NCBI RefSeq assembly: GCF_036670025.1
Contig: NZ_CP137640.1
Location: forward strand, 2,886,001-2,950,000
DNA from: Bacillus_BD oryzisoli
Lineage (GTDB): Bacteria > Bacillota > Bacilli > Bacillales > Cytobacillaceae
DNA length: 64,000 nt
Direction: 5' to 3'
The number at the start of each line of letters is the position of its first letter. The stretch's first letter is position 1. This document shows, piece by piece, positions 33,651 through 42,603 of the stretch. A program made the translations under genes and the position numbers. Under the pieces are notes generated by a model that had not been told where the DNA came from, ran no database searches, and saw only the letters and a list, made by a program, of their open reading frames with translations.

Positions 33651-36005
33651 ATGTTTTTTAAAATGGTAATGAATGATTTTTATAGAAAGAAAATCGTCAC
33701 GTTAACAGTATTTGTATTCATTACCCTGGCTGTTCTTTTGGCAGCAACTGCAACAAATAACATTGCCAATCTCGTTCAGTCGATGTCAGAGCTGAAGGAA
33801 CATGCAGACCCAGCTGATATTGCACAGATGCATTCTGGAGAATATCATCAGGCTGAAATCGATCAATTTATCGAAAAACAACAAGAGAATATTGCCATGC
33901 AGGAAACGATGGTCCTTCTGAATGTTGACGGAAGTCATATTCATGTTGACAATAATGAAACAATGGCTGGAACGATACAGGATATTTCATTTGTTGTACA
34001 GAATAAGAAATTTGATTTTATCTTAAATCTTGATAATGAAAAGTTGGATGTAAGAGAGGGGCAAGTGGCGGTACCCATCTATTTCATGGAACAATATGAT
34101 TTACAACTAGGTGATACAATTACAATAGAAAATGATCGGTATCAGAAAGAGTTTGTTATTTCAGATTATGCCAGAGATTATGAGATGAACTCATCTCTCA
34201 CTTCTTCGAAACGATTTGTTATTAATCAGCTTGATTATGATGAAATGCTTGAAAATCAGGCAGGGGAACTGGAATATCTGATTGAATTCAAACTGAAGGA
34301 AAACGGGGATTCTCAAGGTGTGCAAACCGCATACATCGAAGCAGGCCTTCCGGCAAATGGTCCTATCATCGAAGGTAAGATATTTACGATGTTTAATGCC
34401 ATGTCAGATATGGCCGTTGCAGTAGTCATTATTTTTATTAGCATTCTGCTTATTGTGATTGCTTCGCTCTGTATCAGATTGACATTTCTAGCAACGATTG
34501 ATGAAGATTTACGTGAAATAGGTGTGATGAAAGCAATCGGAATACCCAAGAAGGATATCAAGAAGGTCTATCTTAACAAATACAGAGTCATGTCACTGGC
34601 AGCAGGTATGATCGGCTATCTTCTTTCCTTTATAGCGGTAAATCTATTAAACGGCAATATGAGACTTTACATCTCTTCCGATTTATCTGGAAACTTAAAA
34701 TATATCCTATCACTTATAGCTCCATTACTTGTCTATTTTATAATTGTGACGTACTGCCAGCAAGTACTGAAAAGAATCGATAAGATTTCGGCTGTAGAAG
34801 CTTTACGAAGAGATTCCATGGAGCGCGGCAAGAACAGAAAATACAGGTTCCCGCTGCAAAAGAACAAATTCTTCAGCACCAATATTTACATGGGGCTGAG
34901 GGATGTATGGGTACGATTCAAATTATACAGGCTGCTGTTATTCATTTTTACCGTATGTACGTTTATTATCATACTCCCTTTAAATATTTTTAACACCATG
35001 AATTCACCAGAATTCTCCACATATATGGGAATAGGAAAATATGACATGAGAATCGATCTTCGGAGAACCGATAATATTACAGAAGAATTTAAAAAGCTGC
35101 AGGAAGATCTGCAGAAGGATTCAGATATTGAAAAGTATGCAGCTTACATCACAAGTTCTTACCAGGTTAAAAATGCGGAGGGTTCATGGGACTACATTAA
35201 TATTGAAACCGGAGACTTTTCTGTATTTCCATTAAATTATCTCGAAGGAGACTCCCCAGAGGGTGAGGGGGAAATCTCACTTTCCTATGCAAATGCCTCA
35301 AAGGACCGTTTAAACAAGAAAGTGGGAGAGGAAGTAGTAGTAAGAGTTGCTGGGAAAGAAAAAACTTTGAAGGTAACAGGTATTTATCAAGATATTACAA
35401 ATGGCGGGAAAACAGCTAAGGCGGATACCAGCCTTGGAATAAATGAAGAGGCTGTTCTGTGGTATGTTGTGAGCATGAATGTGGCTCAAGGCGTTGATAT
35501 CAATGAGAAAATGGACTACTACCAGAAAGCCTACGGTTCTGCCCAGGTAAATGATATAGAAGAGTATACACAACAAACGCTTGGCCATCTCATAGATCAG
35601 ATGAGTACAGTTGTCATAATCGGAATCTTTATTGCACTATGTATCGTTGTTTTAATTACTGCCTTATTCATTAGGATGCTTTTATCAAAGGATATGTCCC
35701 AGTTAGCCATCATGAGAGGTTTGGGGTTAACTTTAAAACAAGTTGAACATCAATATTTGGCAGGTACGTTAATGGTTCTAATTGTTGGAATTTTACTTGG
35801 AGCTGTGGCTTCTGTTTATTTAGGAGAGCTGCTTGTCAGTTTGGTAATGTCCTTTATGGGTGCAGCTAAAATTGAATTTGTTCTTATTGGTTGGCAGACT
35901 TGGATTCTATGTCCATTAGTATTGATTGTTATCGTTGGAATGACGATTTCTATATGCAGTAAGCGGGCAAAAGAGGATGACTTATCTGTTGTTTTAAGAA
36001 GCTAG
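33651..36005 (+). CDS. ABC transporter permease with two FtsX domains
   Basis: A 784-residue MacB/FtsX-type permease. TM1 is near residues 15-38, then comes a large extracytoplasmic domain, then three TM segments (about 250-370). A second half repeats the pattern: TM near 430, another extracytoplasmic domain, and three C-terminal TM segments (about 650-770). The FtsX motif LREIGVMKAIGIPKKDIKKVYL is seen after the third TM, and its echo MSQLAIMRGLGLTLKQVEHQYL in the second half. It pairs with the ATPase at 36148. Such exporters handle antimicrobial peptides or lipoproteins; the substrate here is unknown. Confidence 0.88.
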   Translation: MFFKMVMNDFYRKKIVTLTVFVFITLAVLLAATATNNIANLVQSMSELKEHADPADIAQMHSGEYHQAEIDQFIEKQQENIAMQETMVLLNVDGSHIHVDNNETMAGTIQDISFVVQNKKFDFILNLDNEKLDVREGQVAVPIYFMEQYDLQLGDTITIENDRYQKEFVISDYARDYEMNSSLTSSKRFVINQLDYDEMLENQAGELEYLIEFKLKENGDSQGVQTAYIEAGLPANGPIIEGKIFTMFNAMSDMAVAVVIIFISILLIVIASLCIRLTFLATIDEDLREIGVMKAIGIPKKDIKKVYLNKYRVMSLAAGMIGYLLSFIAVNLLNGNMRLYISSDLSGNLKYILSLIAPLLVYFIIVTYCQQVLKRIDKISAVEALRRDSMERGKNRKYRFPLQKNKFFSTNIYMGLRDVWVRFKLYRLLLFIFTVCTFIIILPLNIFNTMNSPEFSTYMGIGKYDMRIDLRRTDNITEEFKKLQEDLQKDSDIEKYAAYITSSYQVKNAEGSWDYINIETGDFSVFPLNYLEGDSPEGEGEISLSYANASKDRLNKKVGEEVVVRVAGKEKTLKVTGIYQDITNGGKTAKADTSLGINEEAVLWYVVSMNVAQGVDINEKMDYYQKAYGSAQVNDIEEYTQQTLGHLIDQMSTVVIIGIFIALCIVVLITALFIRMLLSKDMSQLAIMRGLGLTLKQVEHQYLAGTLMVLIVGILLGAVASVYLGELLVSLVMSFMGAAKIEFVLIGWQTWILCPLVLIVIVGMTISICSKRAKEDDLSVVLRS

Positions 36006-36147
36006 AATAATTGAAAAGGTTCGGGAAAGGAACGTATTTGGGAAAGTGGTAAGGTCTCCAAACTGACGAAATCAATCCAGAAAAGGGCAATTTTCTACGG
36101 ACTTCCGAGGTGTCTCAATTGTGATGGCTAACATTGGAGGAATTCAT

Positions 36148-36915
36148 ATGAGTAATATAATAGAAGTAAGCGGGATGGGCAAAAAAGTAGAATTAGGTAA
36201 AAATATTGAGCTACAGATTTTAAAGGATATTGATTTGGTAATAGAAAAAGGTGAATTCATATCGGTTATGGGACCATCGGGAAGCGGGAAGTCGACACTC
36301 TTGTATAATGTGAGCGGGATGGATAGAATGACTTCAGGAACGGTTACGTTTAAAGGCCAATCTTTAAGCACTCTGGATGAAGAAGAATTGGCAAAGATTC
36401 GCCTGAATCAAATGGGATTTATCTTTCAGGATATTAATCTATTAAAAAACCTCTCAGTAATTGACAACGTTATGTTTCCTGCACTTGTATTAAATAAGGA
36501 AGATAAACATACGATACAGCTAAAAGCAAAAAGACTATTAGAAATGACAGGAATACAAAAGATTGCAGATAATCAGATTACCCAAGCCTCTGGTGGACAG
36601 CTACAGAGAGTCGGTATTTGCCGAGCATTAATCAATAATCCAGATATCCTATTTGGAGACGAACCGACGGGATCATTGGATTCCAAATCAACAGAAGAGA
36701 TTATGACCATTCTTGCTGAGATTAATAAGAATGGGACAACCATCATGCTTGTTACTCATGATGCAAAGGTAGCAGCAAGAACTGAAAAAGTATTATTTAT
36801 GGTAGATGGTGAAATTGTTGCCCAAAAGAAAATGAAAAAATATGATGCGCTGCATGACAATATCAAGGAAAGAGAAGAAAGCCTTATGAAATGGTTAGTA
36901 GAAAATGGAATCTAA
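36148..36915 (+). CDS. ABC transporter ATP-binding protein, MacB/LolD type
   Basis: A 255-residue ATPase with Walker A GPSGSGKSTLLYNVSGMDR, signature ASGGQLQRVGICRAL and Walker B ILFGDEPTGSLDSKST, plus the H-loop VTHDAKVAART. The LYNVSGMDR and GSLDS features are typical of ATPases that serve FtsX-type permeases. GGAGG lies 7 bases before the ATG at 36148; an upstream in-frame start at 36121 would precede that RBS. It lies about 140 bases after the two-FtsX permease, so the two form one exporter. Confidence 0.9.
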   Translation: MSNIIEVSGMGKKVELGKNIELQILKDIDLVIEKGEFISVMGPSGSGKSTLLYNVSGMDRMTSGTVTFKGQSLSTLDEEELAKIRLNQMGFIFQDINLLKNLSVIDNVMFPALVLNKEDKHTIQLKAKRLLEMTGIQKIADNQITQASGGQLQRVGICRALINNPDILFGDEPTGSLDSKSTEEIMTILAEINKNGTTIMLVTHDAKVAARTEKVLFMVDGEIVAQKKMKKYDALHDNIKEREESLMKWLVENGI

Positions 36916-36974
36916 TTTCTGAACGGGTCGGGTGCTGAACCTCCTGTCGAATTCAGACTTTTATAGATTAATCA

Positions 36975-36991
36975 TGGGTCGAGGGGATACC
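36975..36991. repeat. Truncated GGGACAGGCACC-family repeat
   Basis: Begins GGGTCGAGGGGA as the full units do, then diverges (TACCATT). A second partial sequence, GGGTCGGGTGCTGAACC, lies 50 bases upstream. Confidence 0.5.
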
Positions 36992-37029
36992 ATTAAAGAA
37001 TAAATTTTAGTGAAAGGTTTGATTTAAGA

Positions 37030-37446
37030 ATGGAAACAGTTGAAATTGAAAAAGACATAAATGTGTATTATATCAACGCAAAATCCTTTCCAGAAGGTAT
37101 TTTAGATGCTCATGAAAAGCTTCATGCTATCATTCCACATTCTAAAGAAAGAAAATACTTTGGCATATCTCGACCAGAAAATGATGGCGGTATTGTCTAC
37201 AAAGCAGCTGTAGAAGCCTTAGAAAGGGATCAAACGGAAAAAATGCAATGTGAAACACTTACCATTAACAAAGGTAAATATAGATGTATCACCATATTGA
37301 AATTTATGAAAGATTCGCAGTCGATTGGAAAGGCATTTAGTGAACTCATATCATACACTGACATTGATCCAAATGGATATTGTATCGAATATTACTATAC
37401 CCCTGAAGATGTAAAATGTATGGTTCGATTAAAAGACGTTGATTAA
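37030..37446 (+). CDS. GyrI-like effector-binding domain protein
   Basis: A 138-residue stand-alone protein. The pattern VYYINAKSFPEGILDAHEKLHAIIP then KYFGISRPENDGGIVYKAAVE and a C-terminal IEYYYTPEDVKCMVRLKDV resembles the GyrI-like small-molecule-binding fold (SOUL/GyrI, AraC effector-binding superfamily). No DNA-binding domain is present. Such single-domain proteins bind hydrophobic ligands or drugs. GTGAAAGG precedes the ATG. It follows the ABC exporter genes, so it may be a drug-binding accessory. Family call is moderate. Confidence 0.6.
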   Translation: METVEIEKDINVYYINAKSFPEGILDAHEKLHAIIPHSKERKYFGISRPENDGGIVYKAAVEALERDQTEKMQCETLTINKGKYRCITILKFMKDSQSIGKAFSELISYTDIDPNGYCIEYYYTPEDVKCMVRLKDVD

Positions 37447-37464
37447 CCAATAGTAAAACAGAGT

Positions 37465-37491
37465 GGGTCAAGGGGACAGGCACCGCGACCC
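37465..37491. repeat. GGGACAGGCACC-family repeat
   Basis: A 27-base unit almost identical to the copy at 27616, ending in AGTTTTT, so its GGGTC/GACCC arms may double as a weak terminator for the GyrI-like gene. Confidence 0.75.
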
Positions 37492-37568
37492 AGTTTTTCT
37501 AAAATAGGGCATAATGTACGAGGAATTCTTCCACAATAAGAAAGATTATGTGGAAGGAGTAGATAAAT

Positions 37569-38294
37569 ATGGTACAATCCTTGAAAGGAAAAACTGCTTT
37601 TGTAACAGGGGCAGGAAAAGGGATCGGAAGGGCCATTGCGCTTGCATTAGCAAATGAAGGTGTAAACATTGGTTTATTGGCTAGAACAGAGACCGACTTA
37701 AAAGAAACCATAAGTAGGGCGGAAGGTTTAGGTGTGAAGGCCGCATATGCAGCGGTTGATATTTCATCTCTAACAGATGTGGAACAGTCGGTAAAAAAAT
37801 TAACGGATGAGTTGGGCGCAGCTGACATTCTTATTAATAATGCAGGAATCGGAAAATTTGCCACACTATTGGACATGGATCCAGAAGAATGGAAGAGGAT
37901 TATTGATGTAAATTTAATGGGGCTTTATCATGTCACACGAACCGTTCTCCCGCAATTAATTGAAAAAAATCGCGGGGATATCGTTAATATTTCCTCTACC
38001 AATGGGTTAAATGGTGCCGCTACATCAAGTGCCTATAGTGCGTCTAAATTTGGCGTCATCGGGTTGACGGAATCTTTGGCACAAGAAGTACGAAAAAATA
38101 ACATCCGCGTAACAGCCTTAACACCGAGCACAGTAGCTACAGAACTCGCGATTAAAACGAATCTAATTGCTGAAAACAATGATGAAAAATATATGCAGCC
38201 GGAGGACATTGCTGAATTTGTCGTTTCTCAATTAAAATTGCATCAACGAATCTATGTGAAACAAGCAAGTCTACTAGCAACTAACCCCTTCTAA
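37569..38294 (+). CDS. Short-chain dehydrogenase/reductase, YoxD/FabG-like
   Basis: A 241-residue Rossmann-fold SDR. The cofactor motif is TGAGKGIGRAIA near residue 14; the NNAG motif (ILINNAGIG) is near residue 87; the catalytic Ser-Tyr-Lys set is NISSTNG and YSASKFG. The C-terminal SLLATNPF is shared with the 3' fragment at 33325. GGAAGGAGT precedes the ATG. It reduces a keto group with NAD(P)H; the acyl carrier protein function of FabG is not implied. YoxD-like in overall sequence. Confidence 0.87.
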   Translation: MVQSLKGKTAFVTGAGKGIGRAIALALANEGVNIGLLARTETDLKETISRAEGLGVKAAYAAVDISSLTDVEQSVKKLTDELGAADILINNAGIGKFATLLDMDPEEWKRIIDVNLMGLYHVTRTVLPQLIEKNRGDIVNISSTNGLNGAATSSAYSASKFGVIGLTESLAQEVRKNNIRVTALTPSTVATELAIKTNLIAENNDEKYMQPEDIAEFVVSQLKLHQRIYVKQASLLATNPF

Positions 38295-38302
38295 TCTGCC
38301 AT

Positions 38303-38367
38303 AAGGTGTCAGGCACCATAAAAAGACAAAATAGCTTCATTTGTCTTTTTATGGTGCCTGACACCTT
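38303..38367. repeat. Long palindrome after the SDR gene, terminator-like
   Basis: Two perfectly complementary 28-base arms with a 9-base loop; the outer part carries GGTGTCAGGCACC, a variant of the repeat family's core, followed by TTTGTTTTTG. It ends the SDR transcript and is the counterpart of the palindrome at 33451. Confidence 0.85.
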
Positions 38368-38407
38368 TGTTTTTGAGACAGTCCCTTTGTTTTATTTGTT
38401 ATTTGCT

Positions 38408-38427
38408 GTTCATTTTCCGTTCATATA
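38408..38427 (+). promoter_or_regulatory. Candidate HssR-binding direct repeat
   Basis: GTTCATTTT, two bases, GTTCATATA. This closely matches the direct repeat GTTCATATT-N2-GTTCATATT that HssR binds before hrtAB in Staphylococcus aureus, with the same spacing. A possible -10 box (TATAAA) follows at about 38434, and hrtB starts 45 bases after the repeat. Confidence 0.75.
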
Positions 38428-38472
38428 CCGATTATAAACTAGGGATATCAACAAGGATTTGGAGGAATGAAC

Positions 38473-39507
38473 ATGAATATTGCTTGGAAAGAAATGAAGA
38501 AAAATAAAGGCAGGTTTTTGATTTTAGGTTCCATCGTTTTTCTCGTTAGTTTCTTGACATTTATTATATCTGGTTTAGCAAATGGATTATCACAGGATAA
38601 CGCAGCATTAATTAAAGAGCTACCAAACGGGCAATTTTATATGACGAAGGAAGCAGATCAAACCTATAATCTTTCAAGAATCGAGAGAAGTACGCAGAAT
38701 AAAATCTTTAACAAACAAGAACATGCTGTTGCTTTTTCAATCCAAATGGGATTCTTAGAAGAAAATGATCATAAACAAAAAAGTGTAGCATTTGTGACGT
38801 CTACCCCATCAAAGTTGTTTAAAAATGTAGAAAAAGGAGAAATCATTCTTGACCGTTCAATGGAAGACGAAGGGTTCAATATTGGAGATACGCTTAAAAA
38901 TAATCAGTTCAATGGAAAGTTTATTGTGAAGGGTTTTGCTGACAACAGTAAATACAGCCATGCACCGGTTGCATATATCAATATCGAGGACTATCAAAAC
39001 ATGTACCGTGTCAATGAGATGCAATTAATTTTCATTCCTGGAGTGGATTTGCCGCAGGAATTTGCAGGGTTACAAGGTTTTTCTAAGAGTGAGTTTCTGA
39101 ATACCATTTCGAGTTATAAAGCAGAACAACTATCTCTTAATATGATTATTTGGTTTTTAGTTGTCATTAGCGGTATGCTGTTTGCCATCTTTTTCTACAT
39201 GATGAACGTGCAAAAGTTAAGCTTATATGGAATTTTGAAAGCCATCGGGGTGAAAACGAGTGCATTGTTTAGCATGATGTGGACACAAATGTTACTTATC
39301 ACAGTCATTGCACTTAGTGTTTCAGCAGGTATCAGTCACATTGTCAATCGAATCGCACCGGAAGGAATGCCTTTTCATTTAACATTTGAAACAACTGTGC
39401 AACTATCGGTCATTTTCCTCATCATTGGGTTTATCGGTGCCACACTTTCAGGATTACAGATTAAAAAGATCGAGCCATTACAAGCCATTCAACAAGGAGA
39501 GATATAA
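38473..39507 (+). CDS. hrtB: Haem exporter permease HrtB
   Basis: A 344-residue FtsX-type permease with one N-terminal TM segment, an extracytoplasmic domain, and three C-terminal TM segments. The block YKAEQLSLNMIIWF, then FFYMMNVQKLSLYGILKAIGVKT and MPFHLTFETTVQLS, matches HrtB of Staphylococcus closely. HrtAB pumps excess haem out of the membrane. The ATG at 38473 has GGAGGA at the right distance; an ATG at 38467 overlaps the RBS. It opens the operon hrtB-hrtA-hssR-hssS. Confidence 0.87.
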   Translation: MNIAWKEMKKNKGRFLILGSIVFLVSFLTFIISGLANGLSQDNAALIKELPNGQFYMTKEADQTYNLSRIERSTQNKIFNKQEHAVAFSIQMGFLEENDHKQKSVAFVTSTPSKLFKNVEKGEIILDRSMEDEGFNIGDTLKNNQFNGKFIVKGFADNSKYSHAPVAYINIEDYQNMYRVNEMQLIFIPGVDLPQEFAGLQGFSKSEFLNTISSYKAEQLSLNMIIWFLVVISGMLFAIFFYMMNVQKLSLYGILKAIGVKTSALFSMMWTQMLLITVIALSVSAGISHIVNRIAPEGMPFHLTFETTVQLSVIFLIIGFIGATLSGLQIKKIEPLQAIQQGEI

Positions 39508-39508
39508 T

Positions 39509-40195
39509 ATGACTGTATTTACAATCAATGAAGTTAGAAAAACGTTTATAAATGGTGAAGTAAAGGAAGAGATTCTGAAAGGAGTTCATCTCACTCTTAA
39601 GGAAGGCGAGGTGACCGCATTAGTCGGTCCATCAGGCTCCGGAAAAAGCACACTCCTTACTATAGCTGCCGGGCTGCAATCCTCATCCGGTGGACAAGTA
39701 ATATTCGAAGGGAATAATATAACCAATATGAATCAAGAACAAGTGAGGAAAATTCGCGCAACTAAATTTGGTTTCGTCTTTCAATTTGCCTATTTGGTAC
39801 CGTTTCTCACCGTCGAAGAACAGCTGATGCATATGCTGGATGTATCAGAAACCACACTAAACAAACGTGAACAAAAAAAAGAAATCGATAAAATACTAAA
39901 ATTAGTCGAAATGGATCACCGGAAAAAGGCCTATCCTTCCTCATTATCCGGCGGGGAGAAGCAGCGAGTTGCTATTGCCCGTGCCATTATTCATAAACCA
40001 AAGGTTCTCTTTGCCGATGAACCTACTGCTAGTTTAGATTCAAAACGATCGAAGGATATGATGACATTAATCCGTCACTTAACTAAATCGCTCAATCTTA
40101 CGACATTAATGGTTACACATGATGAAGAGATGCTTGTATTTGCAGATCATATCATTAAAATGAATGATGGAAGAATTTCACAAAGTACCGTTTGA
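39509..40195 (+). CDS. hrtA: Haem exporter ATPase HrtA
   Basis: A 228-residue ATPase starting one base after the hrtB stop codon, with AAGGAGAG as RBS inside the hrtB end. Motifs are Walker A GPSGSGKSTLL, signature LSGGEKQRVAIARAI, Walker B VLFADEPTASLDSKRS and H-loop VTHDEEML. It energises HrtB. The longer frame that begins inside hrtB is not used because it would start without an RBS in another gene. Confidence 0.87.
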   Translation: MTVFTINEVRKTFINGEVKEEILKGVHLTLKEGEVTALVGPSGSGKSTLLTIAAGLQSSSGGQVIFEGNNITNMNQEQVRKIRATKFGFVFQFAYLVPFLTVEEQLMHMLDVSETTLNKREQKKEIDKILKLVEMDHRKKAYPSSLSGGEKQRVAIARAIIHKPKVLFADEPTASLDSKRSKDMMTLIRHLTKSLNLTTLMVTHDEEMLVFADHIIKMNDGRISQSTV

Positions 40196-40233
40196 TTTTA
40201 AACAAAATACACATTTTAATGGGAGAAACATGT

Positions 40234-40914
40234 ATGGTAACTATTTTAGTCGCGGACGATGATATCAACATATTAAAACTATTAACTATCTACTTAACTG
40301 AACAAGGCTATAAAGTACTCCAAGCAAAGGACGGGTCGGAAGCTTTGGAAGTCCTTAAAAAGTCAACTTGTGACCTGGCAGTGGTGGATGTGATGATGCC
40401 TTTTATGGACGGCTATGTTCTGACAAAAGAAATTCGAAAACAATACGATATTCCCGTGATTCTTTTAACAGCCAAAAATCAAATTGAAGATAAAGAACTC
40501 GGATTTCAAGCTGGTACGGATGATTACCTCGTTAAGCCATTTGAACCAAAGGAATTAAGCTTCCGGATAAAAGCTTTGTTACGCCGGTATGATTATCCAG
40601 CAGCTGAACCCATTCTACGTATCGGCAATACAACGATTAACAAAATGAGCTATGAAGTTCAAATTGGGAATCAAACCTTTCTATTACCTTTAAAAGAATT
40701 TGAGCTTTTATATTTTCTCATGTACAATCCAAAGCAAGTGTTTTCCAGAGAACACCTGATTGAGCAAATCTGGGGTCTCGAGTTTCAAGGAGACGAGCGA
40801 ACAGTCGATGTCCATATCAAAAGATTACGAGAACGGTTTTCTAAAGTGACTGATGATTTTCAAATCAAAACAGTAAGAGGCGTTGGATATTCATTGGAGG
40901 TCCAACGTACATGA
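40234..40914 (+). CDS. hssR: Haem-responsive response regulator HssR
   Basis: A 226-residue OmpR-type regulator. The receiver domain has acidic residues VADDD, the phospho-acceptor in AVVDVMMPFMDGY, LLTAK and the conserved lysine in DDYLVKPFEP. The C-terminal winged helix reads GDERTVDVHIKRLRERF, which matches HssR strongly. GGGAG lies about 8 bases before ATG 40234; the longer frame begins inside hrtA's stop. It overlaps hssS by ATGA. It should activate hrtB through the direct repeat at 38408. Confidence 0.9.
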   Translation: MVTILVADDDINILKLLTIYLTEQGYKVLQAKDGSEALEVLKKSTCDLAVVDVMMPFMDGYVLTKEIRKQYDIPVILLTAKNQIEDKELGFQAGTDDYLVKPFEPKELSFRIKALLRRYDYPAAEPILRIGNTTINKMSYEVQIGNQTFLLPLKEFELLYFLMYNPKQVFSREHLIEQIWGLEFQGDERTVDVHIKRLRERFSKVTDDFQIKTVRGVGYSLEVQRT

Positions 40915-42320
40915 AAACACTGTATGCAAAGTTTATTGTCATCACAATCGGCATGATGTTTGTCAGCTTCATGTTGGCTTTTATCATCTCGAATATGTAT
41001 TATCAACAAAAGGTAAAGCCTTTAAATGACGAAAAAAATACAAAAGTAGCGCTGTACATTGCTGCCTATGCTGAAGGGCATACAGAAAATAGCCTGACTG
41101 AGTATTTAAATAATATAGCGGCCGTAGGATATCAAATTTATCTCGTGGACAAATACGGAAACCATCAATTTTTTGGTGACCCATTCAGAGAGAAAAATCT
41201 TTCTACTTCAGTAAAAGAGGAAGTATTACAGGGGAACATTTTTCATGGAATTCTCCGGTTTCCCCATAACACATTTGTTACTGGCTTTTTTGCCAATGAA
41301 CTAAAGAATTCAATTGGTGTTCCATTGAATTATAATGGGACGTCGTATGCACTTTTTATTAGACCGAATATTAAATTTCTCTTCAGCGAGATACATTTTT
41401 TATTTGGCTGGATCATCATTATTTCAATTACGTTGACCATGATCATGGTCATTATTAATACCAAATTTTTAGTAAAACCATTATCCACCTTAACTAAAGC
41501 AACAAAATCATTGTCAAACGGTCATTTTAATGTCGAGCTGGACATTACCCGCCATGATGAGTTAGGAGAACTTTCGAAAAGTTTCTTACGAATGGCGAAG
41601 AAGCTGGAACAAATGGAGGATGTCAGAAAGGAGTTTATCTCCAATATTTCTCATGATATCCAGTCGCCGCTTTCGAATATAAAAGGCTATACAAATCTAT
41701 TAGAAAATGAAGCGATCAGTCTTGAAGACAGAAATCAATATGTTTCAATCATAAATGGAGAAATTAGAAGACTGTCCACCTTAACAAAACAGTTGCTCCT
41801 GCTTGCCTCATTGGACCGGAATGAGAGTATTTTGCAGAAAAAGCAATTTAATCTTGGACAGCAAATCAAGGAATTGGTACGAAATTTCCAGTGGGCCTTA
41901 AGTGAAAAAGAAATTATGCTCAGCTACTCCATACCAGATATCGATATAGTGGGTGATCCCTCATTACTCAATACCGTTTGGGATAACCTGTTATCCAATG
42001 CCATTAAATATAATAAACCAAATGGGACGATCGATATCTCAATCGAACAAAAAGCGCAAACGGTTTACGTTACCTTTAAAGACACCGGAATAGGGCTGAA
42101 AAGTACCGAAACAGACAGGATATTTGATCGCTTCTATCGAGCAGACAAATCACGCTCCAGAACAATAAAGGGAACAGGTCTTGGCTTATCCATTGTCAAA
42201 ACAATTATCGATCTCCATGCTGGTGACATTCATGTTACCAGTAAAGAAAACAAAGGAACTACCTTTATCGTCAAATTACCGGCAACGGGTCAGGGGGACA
42301 GGCACCGTGACCCAAGATGA
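40911..42320 (+). CDS. hssS: Haem-sensing histidine kinase HssS
   Basis: A 469-residue sensor kinase. TM1 spans residues about 7-29, then an extracytoplasmic sensor domain (GDPFREKNLS, FVTGFFANEL and YALFIRPNI as in HssS), TM2 about 160-182, HAMP, then the phospho-acceptor H-box FISNISHDIQSPLSNI, N-box DNLLSNAIKYN and G-box GTGLGLSIVK. HssS detects haem stress at the membrane. Its natural end would follow IVKLPA; the last dozen residues (TGQGDRHRDPR) come from a GGGACAGGCACC-family repeat that overlaps the stop region. Confidence 0.92.
   Translation: MKTLYAKFIVITIGMMFVSFMLAFIISNMYYQQKVKPLNDEKNTKVALYIAAYAEGHTENSLTEYLNNIAAVGYQIYLVDKYGNHQFFGDPFREKNLSTSVKEEVLQGNIFHGILRFPHNTFVTGFFANELKNSIGVPLNYNGTSYALFIRPNIKFLFSEIHFLFGWIIIISITLTMIMVIINTKFLVKPLSTLTKATKSLSNGHFNVELDITRHDELGELSKSFLRMAKKLEQMEDVRKEFISNISHDIQSPLSNIKGYTNLLENEAISLEDRNQYVSIINGEIRRLSTLTKQLLLLASLDRNESILQKKQFNLGQQIKELVRNFQWALSEKEIMLSYSIPDIDIVGDPSLLNTVWDNLLSNAIKYNKPNGTIDISIEQKAQTVYVTFKDTGIGLKSTETDRIFDRFYRADKSRSRTIKGTGLGLSIVKTIIDLHAGDIHVTSKENKGTTFIVKLPATGQGDRHRDPR
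42287..42313. repeat. GGGACAGGCACC-family repeat at the hssS 3' end
   Basis: A 27-base unit (GGGTC-GACCC arms) that lies inside the hssS frame and provides its final codons. Its inverse partner is at 42373. Confidence 0.8.
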
Positions 42321-42346
42321 AAATTATCATTAATTTAAGTTTAAAT

Positions 42347-42417
42347 AAAACTCGTCAATTCTATTCTTTCGTGGGTCGCGGTGCCTGTCCCTCCGATTCT
42401 TAGACGAGTTGTTTTTT
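42347..42417 (+). terminator. Terminator with a repeat unit inside its loop
   Basis: AACTCGTC and GACGAGTT, followed by GTTTTTT, form an 8-bp terminator stem, but they are 46 bases apart because a repeat unit (42373-42393, inverse of 42287) lies in the loop. The same stem sequence with a 4-base loop is the terminator at 27703. Confidence 0.7.
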
Positions 42418-42603
42418 ATCCATTCCATTATTCGCGATGAAATGCATTTCGCTTTACATATTCAATTGTTATTAAATAAACTGAGACATATTGATCCCTT
42501 TTTTTTCAACTAAAGTAAGAGTATTCCATGTTTAGATGCACATAATAAAGTGTGATAATTTTATTGAACTTCTTAAACCCATCTGAAAGGGAGGAGACAT
42601 GAT

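Noticed and set aside
38467..42320. A lantibiotic-type (BceAB-like) module
   Set aside because: The permease has four TM segments and HrtB-like blocks, and both sensor and regulator match HssS and HssR instead of BceS and BceR.
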